Assembly (NCBI RefSeq): GCF_964204645.1
Contig: NC_134026.1
Location: 24,384,650 to 24,448,649 of the forward strand
Direction: 5' to 3'
Source: Tubulanus polymorphus
Lineage: Eukaryota; Nemertea; Palaeonemertea; Tubulaniformes; Tubulanidae
Length of the DNA: 64,000 nucleotides
The position numbers were made by a program, and so were the translations under genes. Of this stretch, positions 24,630-37,656 are shown piece after piece (position 1 is the first letter of the stretch; every line of letters begins with the position of its first letter). Below the pieces are notes generated by a model. That model saw only the letters and a list, made by a program, of their open reading frames with translations. It did not search any database and was not told where the DNA came from.

Positions 24630-25906
24630 TTAGTAGCAGTAGGCCCAACTACTGATCATTTCACTCAACCAGCCTAATAGACGTCGACGCATCATAGATC
24701 GGTAATTTAGGCCTATTAATCGGCCATCCTCTTCGCTACGCCTCGGGCTCCTGCGTTGTGTCTGTTCTGCTGTTATATTGATGTGGCCGTGGGGGAGAAA
24801 TGAAGTGTCGCGGAAGAGCTTTCCTGTCATTTCTCACAAAAATCACAGTAAATACATTGATGTATTGTATAGATGGTTTATGGAAATGACCGATGTTATA
24901 AAAATCCTAATAACACACCATTAAAAGAAAGGCGAAAAGACCACCCAGAATAGGAAAACAATGATGATTTCAAGAACGACCGAAGGACATCCGTGATTTG
25001 TTGTGCCGCATTTCCGGGTTTCTGTCAACTGAAGAAATAGTTCTTATATTTCGGGGATTTAACAAAATTGATGTCGATGGTGTGATCTTTGAAACAATGA
25101 ATTAACTTCTATGATAGAAATAGTCAAATAATTAATACTTAAATTTCATGTAAAAATATGTTAAGTAATTCGCTGTATTCTTACATCCATACTCACTTAC
25201 CAGAGGATACTCCATTAGACTGGTTACCGCTAACCTCATCGGGTCGGTTACAACTCAGTGCCGCGGCCGTATTCGCCAAAACCTGATATAATATGTTGAA
25301 CCAGCTCTGATTTTGAGGAAATACACTAGGGAACGAAATCATGAACCCATATAATTCCGGATATTGTAACTGGCTGCCAACAGGCGGGTGACTGATTGTG
25401 CCGCCGTATGCTTAGAAATAAATGATAGAATCAGTGTGGAGTCCGAGGACTAGATGTTAGCCAAATCGTTTTTCACAAATCACACATTTCATTTCCACCC
25501 AAGAACATCCGCTGTTCAACGAACTACTAGTTGCCTTTAATTTAGATTTTGGGAAAGTTTCACGGCACCCATAAAACTTTTTTGCACCATCCGTTTTATT
25601 CGATTTCGCCGAAAACTTTTTTTAAAATGATAGAGAACTTCTAAAAGGTATCATAAACAAAATCCGAAAGCAACACATATCCTTTAATCGTTCTTTGAAT
25701 CGATCAATAGATACTTGTTCTCTTTTTCGATGAAGTTTATGACTAAGTCTGCGATGGCCAGAATTACAGATGTCGTTTCGATCGACACTGGGATTATTAA
25801 TATGAACGCTGAACCACCTGTGACACTCAGAAACACACTGCAGATCTTGTTCAGTGCTTGCTAAAACAGAGCTTCCTGTAGCGATTCTATATGTGACATC
25901 TGCCAT
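24630..25906 (-). CDS. Unrecognised gene, tentative three-exon model
   Basis: Not recognised. The best-supported piece is 25201-25410: it is open in only one frame, is bounded by an AAG acceptor and a strong GTAAGT donor, and encodes a Tyr/Pro/Gln-rich stretch (for example SHPPVGSQLQYPELYGF). Its exit phase matches 24630-24823, which follows a GACAG acceptor and encodes a basic segment (QRRSPRRSEEDGRL, then MMRRRLLGW) ending in a stop. Upstream, an ATG frame from 25906 encodes a Cys/His-containing region and a charged helix (LHRKREQVSIDRFKERL) and could be the first exon, but no strong phase-compatible donor decides where it ends; T|GTAATT inside the frame and sites near 25670 are candidates. 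The gene would end about 80 bases before the SUFU start codon, so it could share transcripts with the SUFU 5' region. Confidence 0.4.
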
Positions 25907-25990
25907 ATAATACTATAACATGAATCATGGACTGGGCGAGGATTATTAGCTGCTATTGCGAGAACCCGAATATCGATGGTTATCTATAAG

Positions 25991-27123
25991 ATGCCTTCAA
26001 ATACCACTAACAATAACGACTATGACCCTGAAGAGGATTTCAAATATCGAACCGGATCGGCAAGAAATGGACCACGAACGTTCGTGATGGATTCCAATCT
26101 GACCAGCAGTCTAATTCATTTACAGTCGTCCATTGACAAATTTACGGAACTGTACAGTCGCATAGCGCATAAACAGTTATTAGCAGATACGGGCAAGAAG
26201 CAGCCCCAACGGTCTCAGAGTTTGGCCAGTTATCCACCGGATTTAAGGGATGAAAAGGTAAGCACGACGAAAATAATAACATGAAACACAGTTTCGGACA
26301 TTTCAAGGAAATTGATATTTTTCAACCAAAATGTTATTTACGAACGCAATAAGGGTTTTTGCGATATAACGAATGTTGTTGAGCGCACGATTCAATTTAC
26401 CAATAGTTGAAAAGGAGACCAAAAATTCCGGATATAAATGAATTTTGCGGGTATTCTGTCTCGGCTCACGAAGTCGATTCGTAGCTAGAATAGCGCTCGA
26501 TCGAAATCCAACTAAAGGTCTTTTTTGCACAAAATAATGAATACATAAATGAAGAAAAGATTTTCCATTACCGTATATCATTATTCACGTTGTTTGTGCA
26601 GTCGATTCGCAATATTTAAACAGCTTAATAGCTTAATTAGTATATTTCCCGTACTTAGATTAAGATGATTCTAATGTTCGATGAATAGGTTTTTTTAAAA
26701 ATCAAAACGGCTAACGCAAAGACCCTTATACGTATACGCAGTAATTAAGTTTCCTGATCTCAAAACTAGTAGGAAATTTTAGGAAATTCGCGCAATCAAT
26801 CTCTTCTACACGAATAATATATTACTGTAAATTTTTTGTGGGCATACTACATTTTCACCCCGATCGAATCTTGATCACATAACGAGGTAGTTATCGATGA
26901 ATAAACCATGAATGTAATCTCTATTTACCACTAGATTTATTGCTTATCTACTGAAATTAATTACTTTCTTGAGGAGTGATCAATAAATCATAGATGAACC
27001 TCATGCGTTCTTAATTCCCAGAACTGGAAGGAGTTTGAAGCTAAGTATTCAACTTTTCGGCGAAAAAGACTTTCAGATCGCCACCAGTCATCAGTGACCT
27101 CGGATGAGGCCAATACGTCGTGA
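25991..27123 (+). CDS. Small hypothetical protein, two exons
   Basis: Not recognised. Exons 25991-26257 and 27022-27123 join in phase 0 across a GTAAGC...CCCAG intron to give about 122 residues; an in-frame ATG at 25976 would add five. A polyadenylation signal AATAAA at 27172-27177 lies 49 bases past the stop, which supports a real transcript end. The protein is hydrophilic, with no signal peptide or membrane segment. An amphipathic helix (SLIHLQSSIDKFTELYSRIA) sits near residues 35-58, followed by a Lys/Gln/Ser stretch, a short WKEFEAKYSTFRRKR block and a Ser-rich tail. The helix and size would suit a small adaptor or complex subunit, but no family can be named. It is head-to-head with the tentative minus-strand gene. 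Confidence 0.6.
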
Positions 27124-27997
27124 TAATTGGTGAATTATGAGGCTAATACATTTGAATTAAAACTATACAAAAATAAACGTTGGGTAATATGAAATTCCAT
27201 GCGGACATTTTTTTGTGGGGTAGAGGGGATGATTCTTTTTTTCGAAATGTTGGATTGTGCCATGCAGACTCGATTGAGAAAGTTTAGGACCCCGTCAGAT
27301 TTTTTAGAATTCATGCTTCCTTTTAGATAAAATTCGGTTTGTAAAAAGATACCGACTCTGTTATGGTCTCCGTGCGTGGAATTGAGGCGTGATTCAAGCA
27401 GATGATTTTAGAAATTGGATGCGTCTGAACACTCCACTACATTACAGAACAGATGGCGAGCGACCATGAAAATCGATGCATGCTAAGCAAATCTTACTTT
27501 ATTGAATATTATATCAGCTATGTAGACAACTATTAATTGTCAACATTAACACGCTGAATTATTACTATCTTGAACACTGAATGAAAAACAGGTGCACCTA
27601 TAAAAACAACGAGTTTATCGATCTCAAATGAGACATGGTATTGATATATCTTGAACATTCAACCACCTGATCGATATTACCTAAAACCATCCAAAATACG
27701 ATAAAATGTATCATTGTCCGATTAATGTCTAGTTAACAATACCGTCACGAAATCATAAATCGAAGGACAACAAGGACCACATCATAGTAATTCTATCTCG
27801 TTACGCCACAATACCGATACCCGTTATAACAAGGCTTATAATTAAAACGTCCAGGTAAACTTTATTGGATTTTATATCAGCCAAACGCGCAGATGTTGAA
27901 TCTTCGGGTATTTATAATGCATATTCGCGCATTAATATAAATCTCCCAAGTGGCATATGTTAACTGAGCATTGTATGAGCGCACATAGTTTCGGGAG
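27124..27997. other. Intergenic spacer
   Basis: Apart from the AATAAA at 27172-27177 that ends the preceding small gene, nothing was recognised. It presumably includes the promoter of the channel-like gene. Confidence 0.4.
27172..27177 (+). terminator. Polyadenylation signal of the small two-exon gene
   Basis: AATAAA 49 bases after the TGA at 27121-27123, followed by a GT/T-rich stretch, as expected for a cleavage site. Confidence 0.6.
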
Positions 27998-30900
27998 ATG
28001 GAGAGTCTTACTAGTACACAGGTAAGCAATTTGGGTACGCGAAAAGTCGGTTTTTAGCTAAACAGCGTGACCTAGTTAGTTCCAATGTTATGGATTAGTC
28101 TTTCGCTATTGGAGACAAAATTATTTCATTTCCAAAGAACATTCCTCCTGAAAAAGTCAATATTTGCGTAAGATAGATGGAAATCAGTGTCACACGTCCA
28201 TAGCAATAATGCCAACAAACAATCATACTCAACGTGAGGTCTCGCAATATGACGTTTGATGCTTTAGAATTTTATCTGAACATCATCTTTTCGCATAAAA
28301 TACTCTCAGCGATAAGCGTTATTAGGTGGTTAGGTTCGTCGTGGACTCTGTGTTGGCAACCAATTAATGCACACTTTGATGATCTTCTAATGATTCACAT
28401 TATTTTTTTTTCTATGTTAGGTCGTGGTGGCATTACGGATGGTTTTCCTAAAGATTGGCGAAATTGATACATTGAAAGAAAACTATACAGCGGATATATT
28501 TTTGTACGCCACGTGGCCAGAAGAAAGCCTCGATGGCTGGGATGATAAGGTAATCTATAGGCTATTCGTGAATTTTTCTGATGCGATCAATAATCGTCCA
28601 AAAAAATCCTGGTGAGTTAATTTCAAAAATTTTCATTTATCAAACGAGGCGTGATGGATTTGATATGATATGATATGATTTATTTTCAAGTAAAATTTTT
28701 ACAAAATTAATGAATAAGAAAATACATTAAAAATCTAATAATATTTAATGAAGGACTGCTTTGAAGCAACAGTTAGCAAAGCAGCCCTAGAAAAGAATTT
28801 CACTTAATGCGCCAGTGAATTAGAAGCCCTTACAATTCGGTATAATGGAAATGAAAATGCTGCATCAATTACATGCATACGATGCGATGGACAATAGAAG
28901 TAGTTTCACAAATCCATCAACTTAGATGATATTTTGCAGCAATATAATATGGTTGTATAAATCGTTTTATCTCACATAACGCTATAACACGAGTTGCGTT
29001 ATTGGAGTCAGTGGTATATGACATGTTGATAGCCATTAATGATTATTAGCAAACCAAACCCCTGAAATCTGTGTGGCAGAAAGTCGTTGGGCGTTTCTCC
29101 GTGTGATACGCCGTGAACTGTAACAAGGGCATGATAAATTTCGGTTTTATCTAATGCGATAGTTTTCGTTCGATGCGGAAACGAATCGATAAATATAATG
29201 CATTAGTCGAGAAAAACGGCCAGTAACAATTTATTTTTCTTTTCTAATGTAGATTGATATCAATACAGTTGATTACTCGAAATACTGGAATCCGAAACTT
29301 GTCGTAGAGAACACGTACAGTGACGAACCGAAGGAAGATATCTGGCAGTCTGTGCAATTTGATAATAACGGCAAAGCTACTATGGTCGAAAAACGGCGAC
29401 TGAAAGGCACGTTCGCTGAGAACCTGGAATTAAAACATTTCCCATTTGACACACAGGTAAATAGAATGCCTTCCATGTTCTATTTATGCACAAATATGTG
29501 TCATCGAATATAATCAAATGCATTTACGGGGAAGATTTGATGTTAATTGCGTGTTTCTATGCCACTGTCACGTGTTTGCATATTTTCCTATGATTATTCG
29601 GTAATGCCAAGGTCATCTAGAAAATAAAAAACATCTATGAACTGTTGAAATAGCAATTTGAAACGATCAAATAGCAATTTATACGCTTAGGTAACGAGAA
29701 GTCAATCAAAATTGAAAGCAATTTCACCAAGGTTATGATGAAGTCAGTACTACACTTCTGTAAACGATTTTCATATTAATTTTTCTCAATGAACTAATGA
29801 TAATTTGGTTCTCAATGTGTCCATTAGTATCCACCACGATACCTGTGCACTACAGAAGCACAAAATAAATGTCTAGGTCTGAAACGTTTCATCGCTGGAG
29901 TTTCTGATTTATATTGGTAATATCCGGTTCAGTTTGCTGAATGAAGTCACCTTTTCATTGTTGATACAATTATCTAAGAGAAGAACGCTGCCATATTGCT
30001 AAACGATTGAACTTTTTTCTTTACGCAATGAATGCTAAAGGGTAAAGTAATATTGATAGATTCCAACGTTCTCGGGGATAATATCAAATAAGAGTATAGA
30101 AATAGTAAATAAACCTACGAATAAAAAACAACTCATGCACAGTTCTACTGATTGGATGATCGTCTAACATATAGTAAACCTCGGGCAAACTGAGACCGAC
30201 AAAAGCTAAGCAGAACCCCGGAACGAGGTAGCGAAAATCCGAATTAACGATAGGAAAATACGTTAGCTAGTTAAAATTATTTCGTGTTTGTCCGAGATAA
30301 TTGAGAAGCCGAGTTGGCCATCAGTTAGGCGGGTTTACTATACATATCTGTACATATCTGTGTTATAATGTATACATGATTTGTTCTGATTTCAGGACTT
30401 GTCAATAACAGTGGCAAGTGAACGATCAGATAAAGAGCTCGATCTTGTCGAGGACCCGAACAAACTCAGTTGCATTAATGTTCAGACTTTCGTAGATGCC
30501 CAAGAATGGGATCTGCATTCGCACGTCGAAGTGAATAAAAAATCTTCGTTAAAAGAATTTTCGGGCACGCCATATCGGTCGCCTGCCATGGTGTTTACGT
30601 GCCGAGCTGGAAGACGACCAGGATTCTTTATCTGGAATATTCTACTCGTCATGGTAAATACCAGTAATAAGTCATCATTTCAAAACGAATTTCAAATATA
30701 ATTGTCTGGAAAATAAGAACGAAGCCAAATGATATGAAATCCTATTCCCTTGCCATGATTTTCTTGTAAAACAGAATTGAGGGAAAAATCTACAGCTTGC
30801 GATCAATGATTCACTTGCTTTATGCGATTGAATTTTTTGCTAGTTCAGTCTTTGCAGTCAGTCGATTGGTTCACTAATCAATTCCTCACTCCATCTTTAT

Positions 30901-33251
30901 ATCACCATAGAAACGGGTAGCTCAAACATCCGCGTTATCTGATTACTATAGCTTCATGATGTTAGAGTTTGAGTTTGAGAGCTTACACATTTCTTTTTCG
31001 GAAAAAAAAATCTTACCTGCCTGGTAACTTTGTCACATCGATCTATCAACTGTAACTGATGTCTTTTTTAGTTTTTCATCTGTTGCCTCATATTCGCCAC
31101 ATTTTCCGTGAACGAAGAACTCGTCCAGAATCGTCTTCAACTGTCGTTTACGTTGGTTCTCACCGCCGTAGCATTTAAATTCGTTGTCAATCAAAGCTTG
31201 CCAAAAATATCCTATCTGACATATTTGGTAAGTGTATCATCATATCGCCCAGCTGTATAAATGTACCGGTATGATAGATATCTTGATGCGTCTACTGTCA
31301 AAAACCATTCAGCGGTAATCATATTACGGCAACGGATTTTTAATCTTCACAATCAAAAATAATGTCTGGCATTTTACATTATTCTATTGAATACGAGTAT
31401 GACATTTTATATTTATTTCTGGTATTTTTTTCAGGATAAATACATATTGGTTTCAATGACGTTGCTAATTTTAGTTAATTTCTGGCACGCGATTGTTCAT
31501 CGCCTGCTGTTCAAACAGATCGCTAATGGAAAATTCACGATAGACCAAGTGACCAGGGCTGATACGTGGGCAATAATAACGTTCGGCATTTTATTTGCCC
31601 TGTTCCACGTTCTGTTTATTTTGCACATATATTTCGGCGTGAGTAGCATGTATATAGATAAAAAACCGATAGAGTAGGAAAGATACGTCTGGTGATTTCT
31701 ATTCAATCGAAAACACATTTTTGGTGTACTTTGAATATTCATATTTATATCCAACAACATCAATCAGAAAGATTTTTTTAAGTATAAAGGAAACGATTTT
31801 TACCGTCTTTCAGGCGTTGAAGAGAAGGCGGGAAATGATACGAAAAGATCAAGAATACAAAGTACGTATGCGTGTGTAAATATAAAAACTGTTTCTTATT
31901 CCTAATTACCCTTCTCTCATGATGTAACAACACTGTGTAGTTTATACATATATGTATTTCGTTTCGTAGATAACTTTCGATGTCTGATGTAGTGCAGCAC
32001 CTGTTCTAAGTAAATACGTATATACTTTTTAAAAAATTTCGTTTACACCTTCCACCCATTACGTATAGCACTCTTACGCAGACGGTATTTCGACGAGGGA
32101 GTTTCGACTTGAAGTAACTGTTTGCGGCAGCTGTAAAAGCTCACCTTAGACAACGGGATCATTTCTATTCTTTTCTAATACATAATCGCCAAATGGTATT
32201 GTATTTGATAGAGACGACGGTTTATGTTCAACAGCGCCCTTACAGCCACGTCTAGCGTCGGGTTTGATCTATCCAGCGAAAGAAACATGGTGAGGACCGC
32301 GGGCCTGCACCTAACCGACTACGAAGAAGCCGATAATGTGGGCCATTTCATGCCTATAATATTAACTGCTGGTATTACTACCGGTACAGTTTAGTGTGTG
32401 CGTATGATACGTATTTTAGTATACAATTAGCGCAATTATTCAAACTATCTATTTTATGTTTGTTTATTTGCCTGTAACGACTATTTAACGCACCTGCACT
32501 GCTTTGATATACTCGCAGTCGCCTTGCAAAGAAAAATGAGAATAAATTCGCAGCTGCAAAATTATCTCGCGCCACAAAATCATCTGGTTTTGGGTGTCGC
32601 ATTTACATTAATTATATTCAAATCTAATTCCTGCTGTATTTGCATTTACACATTAAATTTCAAGAATCATTACGTTTATAGACGCGAATAATGGATGCAC
32701 CTGTGTCATATTTGATTAATTTAGGGCATGGAATAATCCTTCGTACTAAAAGACAGATAATTATCAATATCCAAAAAGGCATGAGTTACGCACGTGCATG
32801 TTTGAATAATGAGTGGTTTCATTTTATAGCACTGTGACGAAAGAGATCAAACCTGTCACTAAGTGTTTTCGGTTAGCGATGACCAATCCACGAATGAAAG
32901 TTGTTCATGTAACTATTATTCAATTGATATCTTCGCGGTAAATATGAGCGCGTGTAGGCCATCGAGATTCTTTTTCTCACGTTGAAATATAACGTGCATT
33001 TTGACCGTCCGACACGAACAACTCTGTATCCAAGCTGACGGGTAAGACACAGTGATATCTTAATTAACAATGATCCCAACCAAAGCATTCTAATCCATTA
33101 TAAGATTTTATTCATTATACGACTCTACTCAGATATCTATGAAAATCGCTTTCCTGGTACAACTTTTTAGTCTCAGAAAGGTGTACCGGGCGATCCATAT
33201 GGAGCTACATGGCTGAAAATGTTTGCACTAAATCTGGCCGCATTGATCTAG
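27998..33251 (+). CDS. Pentameric ligand-gated ion channel-like protein lacking the Cys-loop
   Basis: Exons are 27998-28021, 28421-28549, 29253-29456, 30396-30653, 31072-31227, 31435-31638, 31814-31861, 32212-32289 and a last exon (33171-33251 in this model; alternatives are listed separately), giving about 393 residues. The extracellular-type beta domain shows FLKIGEIDTLKENYTAD and the W-x-P signature YWNPKLVVEN. The Cys-loop position reads FPFDTQDLSITV: the usual first cysteine after FPFDxQ is absent. M1 starts at RRPGFF (near residue 192), M2 is about 224-247 (LSFTLVLTAVAFKF), with LPKISYLTYLD leading into M3 and M4 near 300-325. The M3-M4 loop is very short, as in prokaryotic-type channels. 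No signal peptide is seen on the short first exon, so the true N-terminus may differ. Ligand and ion selectivity cannot be read. Confidence 0.8.
32212..32394 (+). CDS. Channel gene exon 8, spliced or read through to its own stop
   Basis: Preceded by a GATAG acceptor and in phase 0 with the previous channel exon, this frame starts RRRFMFNSALTATSS and has an ATG|GTGAGG donor at 32289. If the donor is not used, the frame stays open for another 34 codons to a TAG at 32392. It could therefore serve either as an internal exon or as an alternative last exon of the channel gene. Confidence 0.45.
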   Translation, partial: RRRFMFNSALTATSSVGFDLSSERNMVRTAGLHLTDYEEADNVGHFMPIILTAGITTGTV

Positions 33252-33663
33252 AATTGACTGATAACGATTACCAATTTTCATATCTATTTTTGTTTGTTTG
33301 CACCAACAAATCATTTCCAACTGCATGAATCTTGCTTAGTATTTGCCGAGGTAAGCCCACTGCAAACCTTTCCTTGCACTCATTAGATTTTACCGTATCC
33401 TGATGCATCCTGTATACATCGGAAAGGTATACAGCAGGCTTCAAGTATGAATACATAAGATACTGAAGTAGCTTTTCGCACAATACACTCAACTTTTATA
33501 TGCAATTTCTTTCACAAAGATGTCGCAAAAAATATCATATAGTTTAGCAATCACTTCTGCTTAAGGATAATGCCATTAATGTCAATTCTATTATCGTACA
33601 TACAAAACGCATAAAGTTTACGCGCGACGTCTTTTTAACTAATCATCTCTCCTTTCATTGTAG

Positions 33664-33744
33664 GAATTGTGCCTGAAATCAAAGACGATAGGCCTTAAAG
33701 CGCCGAAAGTGTTCGAAAATGCTGGATTCACTAGCTCGGCTTGA
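33664..33744 (+). CDS. Candidate alternative last exon B of the channel gene
   Basis: Follows a pyrimidine-rich TTTCATTGTAG acceptor, is open in phase 0 and ends in TGA after 26 codons (Lys-rich, ending in FENAGFTSSA). It has the same phase and length (81 bases) as the last exon at 33171-33251, as expected for interchangeable last exons. A phase-1 reading also stops after about 11 codons, so the frame is not certain. Confidence 0.35.
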   Translation, partial: ELCLKSKTIGLKAPKVFENAGFTSSA

Positions 33745-33751
33745 TTATATT

Positions 33752-35417
<1,666 letters not shown>

Positions 35418-35510
35418 GTGAAATCAAGGAAATTCAATAATTCTTATGGGAAGAAGGGTTTACGCGCCGCTTTTAACCAGGCCTACGAACTTAGTGGTAC
35501 TCTCGTGTGA
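35418..35510 (+). CDS. Candidate alternative last exon C of the channel gene
   Basis: A strong acceptor (TTTCTATTTCAG) is followed by 30 open codons in phase 0 and a TGA, encoding a basic segment (VKSRKFNNSYGKKGLRAAF). It could be a distal last exon of the channel gene, reached across the TA microsatellite, or part of an unseen gene. Support is splice signal, phase and open frame only. Confidence 0.35.
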   Translation: MKSRKFNNSYGKKGLRAAFNQAYELSGTLV

Positions 35511-35902
35511 TGGAGATGTTGAGACGGTCGTCGCGGTGGTTTGCGAAATTTTACAGGCGGCAGTTTTGTTCTACCATCAACCCCTACTTTTTAGGAGCTT
35601 GATCCACTGCGCAGGTCGAGAGATTATCTTGCTTTATCCATGGCAATCCTTGTTGATATTTTTTACAAATTATAATTTTGCATACATATAAAGACTGAAG
35701 AGAAAGGAACTTGATCAAAAAAGATCAAATGAACCTTTTTCTTAAGAGTTTGAAAAGTGTGAAAACGATATAGAACACTGCATAATAATGCTCAATTTCA
35801 TACTTCAGAGGCACTTACGTGGTTTGACAACTGGAACTGTCGAATATGCTAGTGAAATTTGTGATATGCTCTCAACCTTTAAAAATATTTTCGAATCAAT
35901 AA

Positions 35903-37160
35903 TCATAGATCTATCTCATTATTACCTCTTATATTTTCAAATTGATAGACTTCAAGCTTCCTGTCCCCTTCCTGGCATTTTGTGACGTCAAGACGCCGGG
36001 CTAATAGTTCCGAATACGGAGCGCAGTATAAGAAGCCGTAATTGGTCCATATCAGCTTCCATCGCTCGGTCGTCGGTGACTTGATGCAGTCGATTGGTGT
36101 CATTATTTTTGTATCCATATATTCCAATATCTGGGCGCACATGCTAGTTCTCGTGTATCCAGATTCAACATCAGCTGAAGAAAGAAATAATCAAATGTCT
36201 AGTTTATCTAAAACTGGTGAGATTTTATTGATATAAGAATTCCAAATTCTTGCGAAAATTCATCATCTCGGGCGTTTCTTTCCTATACTATTTCCTTTAT
36301 GAATTTTCTTTTTAACTTACGCAATTTTGTATAAAGTAATCCATTTTGTGGACCAGATGAAGAGTCGCATTGGAATCGATGGATAGTGCATATCTTTTGG
36401 TAGAAACTGAATTGTAAGCATGTTGTTTGGGTGTTGCACTTCGAAACGCATTTCTCAAGTATCGTGTCCTTAAAATCGTAGTCGCGATCACCTGCATCCA
36501 AACACCCGGCGTCCAATCGTTTGATGTATTCAGCTGCACATACAATTGTAAGATTGTAAGATTGAGATTTGAGATGAAAATTAATCTTTACTCTGCCAGA
36601 GGAAGGTAGTATAATGGGGTGAATGAGAAGAGATAGAGAGAGATCTTTAGGGGTAATATTTAGACCTATACAGCAGGAGACGTTTGTTGTTTATGCGGAA
36701 GGCAGGTTGGAAAGGGTACTTGCTGAATACATTTAGTTACCGCTGGGATGGATCGATTGGGCCTGTTCACGCTAGTTTTGAACATGTAGTTTCATTGACG
36801 TGAGTCTTACAACCGCCTCGTGCAGACATCAAAATCCGACGATTTATCGCAAACTAAGTATATGATCCGTTTCCAACCTTATACATTCAAGAATCACAAT
36901 GGCGTACCGGCGATTTGGCGGTTCAGAGTTCCTTCTTAACAGATATATAGATGTAAAGACGTCTTCTTTGCATTTATGAACGGAAATTGAACCGCACAAA
37001 CATATTTCGTAAATAGAACATTCACTGATACGTTTAAGAAAAAAAACAGAATAGTACTATCATAAGAAGGTTGGTTGTGATGTTTACATGTTTTCTTACC
37101 TGCGTTTGTCAACGAACCTAGATAACAGATAATTACGGCTACCAGTCGACAGGAGATCAT
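35903..37160 (-). CDS. Secreted cysteine-rich protein with PAN/Apple-like module
   Basis: Exons (minus) 37100-37160, 36321-36533 and 35903-36174 give 181 residues with phases closing. Residues 1-20 are a signal peptide (CRLVAVIICYLGSL core) encoded by the first exon. The second exon encodes a module with cysteines in the pattern GC...KC-x3-C-x5-C-x8-C-x6-C, including KCVSKCNTQTTCLQF and FYQKICTIHRFQC, which resembles PAN/Apple domains that bind proteins or sugars. The third exon carries four more cysteines in a region not recognised. No membrane anchor is seen, so secretion is likely. The PAN call rests on cysteine spacing and could be wrong. A GTAATA donor near the end leaves open an extra downstream exon. 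Head-to-head with the next gene. Confidence 0.6.
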
Positions 37161-37656
37161 GATTTCCCCGATTCTGAATAGTAGAACTTCAGTACCGGTT
37201 ACAAAAGATACATCGTGCAGTAAACATGGTTATCTCGAGGAAGGTCTACTATGAAATATTCGTTTATGGCATTTGTGGTCAAATAAACTGCAGTGCAAGT
37301 GCGCGTTAATTGTTAATTAAATATTTGTCGCAGGAACAATCACGATGATCAATGGCCACACCAACACTTAAAAGCGACGTTCAGATGGAATCAGGAAATG
37401 GACAACGTAAAGCAATTAGCAGAGGATTATTGAATTCGTTTTGGTTTACCGTCCGGTGTAGCGAACGTATGGCAAAATCACCAAAATTTATATATATTGT
37501 TTCGAAATCTTGTCGTCCCACGAAACTAGTTCGAAAGTCGTTAACTGTATAAGGCCTTTTGAATTCAGGTCACGATATTAAATCATATTGTGATCATGAT
37601 ATAGACAATCATTCACATATATATGTGTATATATCAATACGGGTTTATAAGCGAAA

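Noticed and set aside
31639-31677. Channel protein ending VSSMYIDKKPIE by reading past 31638
   Set aside because: A GTGAGT donor at 31639 and a phase-matched next exon make this more likely intron; kept only as a possible retained-intron form.
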